A stretch of 64,000 nt of DNA from an uncultured Draconibacterium sp. (GTDB lineage: Bacteria; Bacteroidota; Bacteroidia; Bacteroidales; Prolixibacteraceae), in assembly GCF_963674925.1 (NCBI RefSeq), contig NZ_OY771649.1, positions 1 through 64,000 of the forward strand, given 5' to 3'. Made by a program: the position numbers and the translations under genes. This document shows, one piece after another, positions 62,640 through 64,000 of the stretch. Under the pieces are notes generated by a model. The model had not been told where the DNA came from and searched no databases. It worked only from the letters and a program-made list of their open reading frames with translations. Positions within the stretch are counted from its first letter, which is position 1. The number at the start of each line of letters is the position of its first letter.

Positions 62640-64000
62640 ATGCCAAAAGGAATTTACAACGTTCCGGTTGCTAAAAACGAACCGGTTTTAAGTTATGCTC
62701 CGGGATCTCCGGAAAGAGCAGAGCTGCAGGCTAAATTGCAGGAGTTGCGCTCGGAAGAACTCGATCAGCCAATGATTATTGGTGGAAAAGAAGTTTATAC
62801 CGACAGAAAAGTAAGAATGTTTCCACCTCACGAAATTGCGCATACTTTAGGATATTATAACCAGGGCGATGCCAGCCACGTTGAAATGGCTATTGATGCT
62901 GCTTTGGCAGCCAGAGAAGAATGGGCAAACCTGTCGTGGCAACACCGCGCTTCAATTTTCCTGAAAGCGGCCGATCTTTTGGCAGGCCCATATCGTGCAA
63001 AAATCAATGCTGCATCGATGTTGGGACAATCAAAAAATGCTTTCCAGGCAGAAATTGATGCGGCTTGCGAGTTCGCAGACTTTTTACGTTTTGGCGTTCA
63101 GGTAATGACTGAGATTTACAAAATCCAGCCCGAGTCGGCAAAAGGTATCTGGAACTATAACGAATATCGTCCGTTGGAAGGTTTTATTTATGCCTTAACA
63201 CCATTCAACTTTACATCAATCGCCGGAAACCTTCCTGCAGCACCTGCTATGATGGGTAATGTTGCTGTTTGGAAACCATCGAAAACTGCTGTTTATTCAG
63301 CTGGCGTAATCATGGAGATCTTTAAAGAAGCCGGTTTACCTGATGGTGTTATCAACCTGGTTTATGCTTCAGGTCCTGTTGCTGCCGATACTGTGCTTAC
63401 TCACCCTGATTTTGCCGGAATTCACTTCACCGGTTCAACAGCTGTATTCCAAAGCATATGGAAAACCATCGGCGAGAACATTTACAAATACAAATCATAT
63501 CCGCGTATTGTAGGTGAAACTGGTGGTAAAGACTTCATTTTTGCTGATCCTACAGCTAAAAAACGCGAACTGGCCATTGCAATGTTGCGTGGTGCTTTCG
63601 AATACCAGGGGCAAAAATGTTCTGCAGCTTCAAGATGTTACGTTCCTGCAAGTATCTGGCCGGAGGTAAAAGAGATTTTTGGAGCCGAACTGGCTACCGT
63701 AAAAATGGGACCGGTTGAAGATTTCACCAACTTCGTAAATGCCGTTATCGACGAATCGTCGTTTGATAAACTGAAAGGTTTTATCGATCGTGCAAAAGAA
63801 GACGAAGATGCAGAAGTTATCTTTGGCGGAAACTGTGATAAATCAGTTGGTTATTTTGTTGAGCCAACAGTTATTCTGGCTAAAAAACCAGATTACATTA
63901 CCATGAAAGAAGAGTTGTTTGGTCCGGTTCTTACTGTCTACGTTTACGAAGACGAAGATATGGATGCAACACTTGACCTTGTTGATACAACTTCGATTTA
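62640..64000 (+). CDS. pruA: L-glutamate gamma-semialdehyde dehydrogenase (P5C dehydrogenase), 5' part
   Basis: The frame opens at ATG 62640 (MPKGIYNVPVAKNEPVL) and continues past the window edge, about 453 of an expected ~540 residues. ALTPFNFTSIAGNLPAAPAM, the NAD-binding GETGGKD glutamate region near 290, and the catalytic Cys in YQGQKCSAASR near 327 identify the aldehyde dehydrogenase that oxidises glutamate semialdehyde to glutamate in proline and arginine breakdown. It lacks the N-terminal PutA domain, so proline dehydrogenase is a separate gene. Codon bias suggests good expression. Confidence 0.95.
   Translation, partial: MPKGIYNVPVAKNEPVLSYAPGSPERAELQAKLQELRSEELDQPMIIGGKEVYTDRKVRMFPPHEIAHTLGYYNQGDASHVEMAIDAALAAREEWANLSWQHRASIFLKAADLLAGPYRAKINAASMLGQSKNAFQAEIDAACEFADFLRFGVQVMTEIYKIQPESAKGIWNYNEYRPLEGFIYALTPFNFTSIAGNLPAAPAMMGNVAVWKPSKTAVYSAGVIMEIFKEAGLPDGVINLVYASGPVAADTVLTHPDFAGIHFTGSTAVFQSIWKTIGENIYKYKSYPRIVGETGGKDFIFADPTAKKRELAIAMLRGAFEYQGQKCSAASRCYVPASIWPEVKEIFGAELATVKMGPVEDFTNFVNAVIDESSFDKLKGFIDRAKEDEDAEVIFGGNCDKSVGYFVEPTVILAKKPDYITMKEELFGPVLTVYVYEDEDMDATLDLVDTTSI

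Overview
The window is a piece of a Bacteroidota chromosome, probably a marine or sediment member of the Marinilabiliales/Prolixibacteraceae type. The evidence is a type IX secretion plug protein, a Bacteroidetes-style conjugative transfer (tra/mob) set, the -7 element TAnnTTTG in front of several genes, a Na+-pumping NQR operon, LptD, PPi-dependent phosphofructokinase and adjacent pyrB-pyrI. The exact genus is inference.

Region 1 (1-9.3 kb) is the end of a conjugative transfer module: traI (partial), a small secreted protein, traJ (broken by a frameshift), traK, traL-like, traM, traN, a VirD4-type coupling protein, a DUF3945 protein, a strongly palindromic oriT candidate, and the mobA and mobB relaxosome genes.

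Region 2 (9.5-24.8 kb) is an AT-rich defence island carried by this integrative conjugative element (ICE). On the + strand lies a tight operon: sspB (DUF4007), sspC (large ATPase), sspD (PP-loop/DndC-like sulfurtransferase), a stand-alone DUF262 protein, and a Hanks-type Ser/Thr kinase. On the - strand, converging on it, is a second operon: a PLD-nuclease/DEAH helicase, a 73-aa protein, a Rad50/DndD-like coiled-coil ATPase, a 169-aa protein, and a 924-aa Mrr-nuclease/NB-ARC/TPR/SEC-C protein. Together this looks like a single-strand DNA phosphorothioation (Ssp) modification module paired with an SspFGH-like effector module. It has no cysteine desulfurase of its own (sspA). Three unusual partners sit with it: a DUF262 protein without HNH nuclease, a kinase, and a STAND/NLR-like nuclease.

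Region 3 (24.9-32.3 kb) is the integration end of the ICE. It holds an ardC antirestriction gene split by a 3.9-kb recombinase-in-trio (RIT) element with 6-bp target duplications, a HigBA toxin-antitoxin pair, and an IntDOT-like integrase. These abut tRNA-Leu(CAG), the probable attachment site.

Region 4 (32.3-64 kb) is core chromosome. It contains pyrBI behind an apparent transcription attenuator, a YigZ-family gene, a DMT transporter, dnaA, an MCE lipid-transport protein with a C-terminal SPOR-like domain next to a SPOR-tailed cell-wall amidase, lptD, ridA, an acetyltransferase, pfp, a DUF5686 outer-membrane protein, a CNNM/CBS protein, a cold-shock protein, a YwqK-like lipoprotein and a curious 21-bp/palindrome repeat patch. 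It ends with nqrABCDEF, a T9SS plug protein, an orphan histidine kinase and the start of pruA. Gene calls rest on motif recognition by eye; no database search was run.
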